In this document: positions 7,110 through 9,248 of the stretch, piece after piece
Numbering within the stretch: the stretch's first letter is position 1
Layout of the letters: every line of letters begins with the position of its first letter
Source of the DNA: Clostridia bacterium
GTDB lineage: Bacteria; Bacillota; Clostridia; UBA1381
Assembly (NCBI GenBank): GCA_008668455.1
Contig: RQCD01000192.1
Span: 1 to 9,248, forward strand
Direction: 5' to 3'
DNA length: 9,248 nt
Program-made: the position numbers and the translations under genes
Notes under the pieces: model-generated
Database searches by the model: none
Seen by the model: the letters and a program-made list of their open reading frames with translations, nothing else
What the model was told of the DNA's origin: nothing

Positions 7110-7883
7110 TTAGTCCAATCTTGTGATTTCATACCGCCCGGCAATCCCTAATGCAATATCTTCCGAAAGTCTTGCACCGGCAGAGGTCAGAGCATTTTTG
7201 GTTGTTTCGTAGGCAATTTCCGGGGTGTTGTTTTCCTTGCTCAGATGTCCGAGCATGATTTTTTTTGTTCCCTGTTCCAAAAGCTGCACCGCCGTTTTGG
7301 ACGCGTCGGCATTGGAGAGATGCCCAAACCGTCCGAGAATCCTTTTTTTCAGGGGATACGGATAGCTCCCGTACATCAGCATATCCACATCATGGTTGGA
7401 TTCTAAAAGTACGCTGTCACAGCCAGAAATGGCAGAGAAAATGTCCTCATTCATTTCTCCGGTATCAGTTGCGATTGCATACCGGCTGTCTTTGGTGGTA
7501 AATGTGTATCCTACGGGGTCAGCTGCGTCGTGCAGGATAGAAAAAGGCTTTATACCGATTCCTCCTACCGAAAAATCCTCACCGGGCTTGACCGGGTGAA
7601 AAAGTCCGTCCGGAATGTCGCCGACTGAGAGGGCAGCAAAAGTATCCTCAGTTGCATAAACCGGCAGATGATACCGCCGGGCAAGCACACCGATGCCGCG
7701 GCTGTGGTCGGTATGCTCATGTGTTAAGAGTACGCAGGTAAGGTCGGTACAGGAAAGATCTAAGCTTGCCAGTGTCTCTGAGAGCTTTTTTCCGGACATG
7801 CCGCAATCAGTCAGAATGTAGGTTGTTCCATCCGAAATGACCGACGCATTGCCGGAAGAACCGCTGATAAGTGATACGAACAT
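7110..7883 (-). CDS. walJ: Metallo-beta-lactamase-fold hydrolase, WalJ/YycJ family
   Basis: Cytoplasmic MBL-fold protein of 257 residues. Metal ligands are visible in THEHTDH (His55, His57, Asp59, His60), His118 in ILHDA, Asp140 in ATDTG and His213 in LGHLSKENN; SGSSGNA near the N-terminus is typical of the YycJ/WalJ group. Members have been reported as DNA exonucleases, and in Bacillus walJ belongs to the walRK cluster next to htrA and rlmH. Here the walJ-rlmH link is kept, but the upstream partner is murA and no walRK is present in the window. The ATG at 7883 has AAGGGG about 5 nt upstream. It starts 10 nt after the murA stop, which supports an operon. The exact substrate in this organism cannot be read from sequence. 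Confidence 0.92.
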   Translation of the reverse strand: MFVSLISGSSGNASVISDGTTYILTDCGMSGKKLSETLASLDLSCTDLTCVLLTHEHTDHSRGIGVLARRYHLPVYATEDTFAALSVGDIPDGLFHPVKPGEDFSVGGIGIKPFSILHDAADPVGYTFTTKDSRYAIATDTGEMNEDIFSAISGCDSVLLESNHDVDMLMYGSYPYPLKKRILGRFGHLSNADASKTAVQLLEQGTKKIMLGHLSKENNTPEIAYETTKNALTSAGARLSEDIALGIAGRYEITRLD

Positions 7884-7893
7884 AAGAACCCCT

Positions 7894-9165
7894 TTATGAA
7901 CTTAGAACCTGCACGCGCTCAATCTGTGCGCCCAGCTTAATAAACTTTTCTTCAAAATTTTCATAGCCGCGGTCAATGTGGTAAATTTCATTGATCTCGG
8001 TTGTGCCGTCTGCCATTAAGCCGGCAATAATCATTGCCGCGCCGGCACGCAGATCAGTTGCGCGGACGGATGCACCGGTTAACTGGGGAACACCGTCAAT
8101 CAAGGCAAGCTTTCCCTCCACGCGGATGTTTGCACCCATGCGCTTCAGCTCGTCCACATAGCGGAAACGGTCGTCCCAAACACCCTCGCGTGCCGTGCTT
8201 GATCCCATGACTGTGGATAAAAACGTCACAAGCTGCGGCTGCATATCAGTCGGATAGCCGGGGTAAGGAAGTGCGATAAAGCTGATCGGAGAAAGGGTTG
8301 TCCCCTCCGGCACATACACCCGGACACTGTCCTCAAATTCTTCAATTTTTACACCGGATTCCGAAAGCTTTGCTGAAATCGGCTCTAAATGGCGCGGAAT
8401 CACATTTTTGATCAGAACGTCGCCGCGCGTGGCAGCTGCTGCAATCATAAAGGTTCCAGCCTCAATCTGATCCGGAATAATGGAATAAATACCGCCGTGC
8501 AGCTCGGAAACTCCCTTGATTTTAATGGTATCCGTCCCTGCGCCGCGGATGTTTGCACCCATGGCATTTAAAAAGTTTGCCAAATCTACAATATGCGGTT
8601 CTTTTGCTGCATTTTCAATCACAGTCATACCGTTTGCCCTGACAGCGCCCAGCATTACATTAATTGTTCCGCCAACAGTAATTACGTCAAAATAAATATT
8701 GGCAGCGGTCAGCTCCTTTGCCTCCGCATGAATCTTTCCGTAGGAAATTTCTACAGACGCACCGAGGGCGCGAAAGCCCTTAATGTGCTGATCAATCGGA
8801 CGTGTGCCGAAATCACAGCCGCCGGGAGGCGGAATCACGCATTTTTTGCATCGGCTCAAAAGCGCCCCTAAAAGATAGGAAGAGCCGCGCATTTTTTGGG
8901 TCAGGCTGGGGTTTGGTTCAAAACAGGTGACATTAGAGCAGTCAATATCGACCGTATTTTTGTCAATATATGTAATTTCAGCCCCCATATCCTTTAAAAT
9001 ATCTAAATAAAGTTTTACATCTTTAATATCAGGCAGGTTTTCCAGCCGGCAGATCCCGTTGATCAAGAGGCAGGCTGGAATAATTGCGACAGCGGCATTC
9101 TTCGCACCGCTGACAATGATCTCTCCGGAAAGCTTTCTCTTTCCCCTGATCACTAATTTTTCCAA
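7894..9165 (-). CDS. murA: UDP-N-acetylglucosamine 1-carboxyvinyltransferase MurA
   Basis: First committed enzyme of peptidoglycan precursor synthesis. It moves enolpyruvyl from phosphoenolpyruvate to UDP-GlcNAc in the cytoplasm and is the fosfomycin target. With a TTG start at 9165 the protein has 423 residues, begins MEKLVIRGKRKLSGE, and places the substrate-binding pair at Lys22-Asn23, the same numbering as E. coli MurA. AGGAG lies about 8 nt upstream of this TTG. The in-frame GTG at 9174 touches the Shine-Dalgarno and is unlikely. Catalytic Cys117 is present in PPGGCDFGTRPIDQH, so fosfomycin sensitivity by this residue is expected. Asp307 in YPTDMQPQ and Arg373 in DLRAGAA match the other active-site positions. 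It is the first gene of the murA-walJ-rlmH run. Confidence 0.97.
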   Translation of the reverse strand: MEKLVIRGKRKLSGEIIVSGAKNAAVAIIPACLLINGICRLENLPDIKDVKLYLDILKDMGAEITYIDKNTVDIDCSNVTCFEPNPSLTQKMRGSSYLLGALLSRCKKCVIPPPGGCDFGTRPIDQHIKGFRALGASVEISYGKIHAEAKELTAANIYFDVITVGGTINVMLGAVRANGMTVIENAAKEPHIVDLANFLNAMGANIRGAGTDTIKIKGVSELHGGIYSIIPDQIEAGTFMIAAAATRGDVLIKNVIPRHLEPISAKLSESGVKIEEFEDSVRVYVPEGTTLSPISFIALPYPGYPTDMQPQLVTFLSTVMGSSTAREGVWDDRFRYVDELKRMGANIRVEGKLALIDGVPQLTGASVRATDLRAGAAMIIAGLMADGTTEINEIYHIDRGYENFEEKFIKLGAQIERVQVLSS

Positions 9166-9179
9166 TTGTTTCACTCCTC
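9163..9179 (-). promoter_or_regulatory. Ribosome binding site that fixes the murA TTG start
   Basis: AGGAG (9179-9175) stands 8-9 nt before TTG (9165-9163), ideal spacing, but directly abuts the GTG at 9174. Together with the family start MEKLVIRG this decides for TTG. Confidence 0.75.
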
Positions 9180-9181
9180 AG

Positions 9182-9205
9182 TTTACGCACGATCACGCGC
9201 GTAAA
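9182..9205 (-). promoter_or_regulatory. Palindrome / 5' leader hairpin just before the murA ribosome site
   Basis: TTTACGCGCG (9205-9196) and CGTGCGTAAA (9191-9182) form ten pairs (nine Watson-Crick, one G-U) around a TGAT loop. It ends 2 nt before the AGGAG. If transcription starts near 9209, the hairpin is at the very 5' end of the message. No U-tract follows, so it is not a terminator. It could be an mRNA-stabilising stem, a translational control element or a DNA operator. Confidence 0.55.
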
Positions 9206-9215
9206 GGCTTGTATC

Positions 9216-9243
9216 TATCTATAAAAATAATCATAAAAATCAA
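9216..9243 (-). promoter_or_regulatory. Weak candidate promoter of murA
   Basis: TTGATT (9243-9238) and TAGATA (9221-9216) are spaced 16 nt apart in a strongly A+T-rich stretch. Both hexamers are imperfect, and an overlapping TAGATA lies 4 nt further on. The window ends at 9248, so an upstream promoter or operon cannot be excluded. Confidence 0.35.
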
Positions 9244-9248
9244 AAATA

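Noticed and set aside
7106..7144. Longer rlmH start at 7144
   Set aside because: The extra 13 residues are antithetic to the conserved N-terminus and would lie inside walJ.

Overview
The window looks like chromosomal core genome from a spore-forming member of the Clostridia (Bacillota). The evidence is an intact germination protease gene (gpr), strong Shine-Dalgarno sequences with frequent TTG starts, a consensus SigA-type promoter, and the murA-walJ-rlmH and yfmF-yfmH pairings typical of this group. I cannot fix the genus. Every gene I can support lies on the minus strand, so transcription runs from high to low coordinates. I see no mobile element, CRISPR array, tRNA or rRNA.

Layout in order of transcription. 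(1) 9248-6629: a leader with a weak promoter and a perfect-arm hairpin, then murA (cell-wall precursor synthesis), walJ (metallo-beta-lactamase-fold hydrolase) and rlmH (23S rRNA methyltransferase), spaced 10 and 4 nt apart and probably one housekeeping transcript. (2) 6634-5606: gpr, the spore protease that degrades small acid-soluble proteins. It has a SigG-like forespore promoter whose -35 lies on the rlmH stop codon. (3) 5605-2950: a strong SigA-type promoter abutting the gpr stop codon drives yfmF and yfmH, two M16-family peptidase homologues. YfmF lacks the zinc motif; YfmH carries it, but its gene is broken by a one-base frameshift. A hairpin terminator follows. (4) 2940-217: a two-component system, response regulator then histidine kinase. 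Its promoter carries direct TTAAGA repeats that look like an autoregulatory operator, and a hairpin overlaps the regulator stop codon. (5) 216-1: about 200 bases with no convincing gene, only a doubtful small hydrophobic ORF.

How the genes fit together: envelope synthesis and ribosome maturation are housekeeping, gpr is developmental, yfmFH belongs to a peptidase pair linked by annotation to EF-P modification, and the two-component system is an envelope-type sensor of unknown signal. The points most worth a second look are the yfmH frameshift, the promoter architecture that isolates gpr between housekeeping genes, the very short predicted gpr propeptide, and the operator and hairpins around the two-component genes and murA. 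I found no clearly new multi-gene system.
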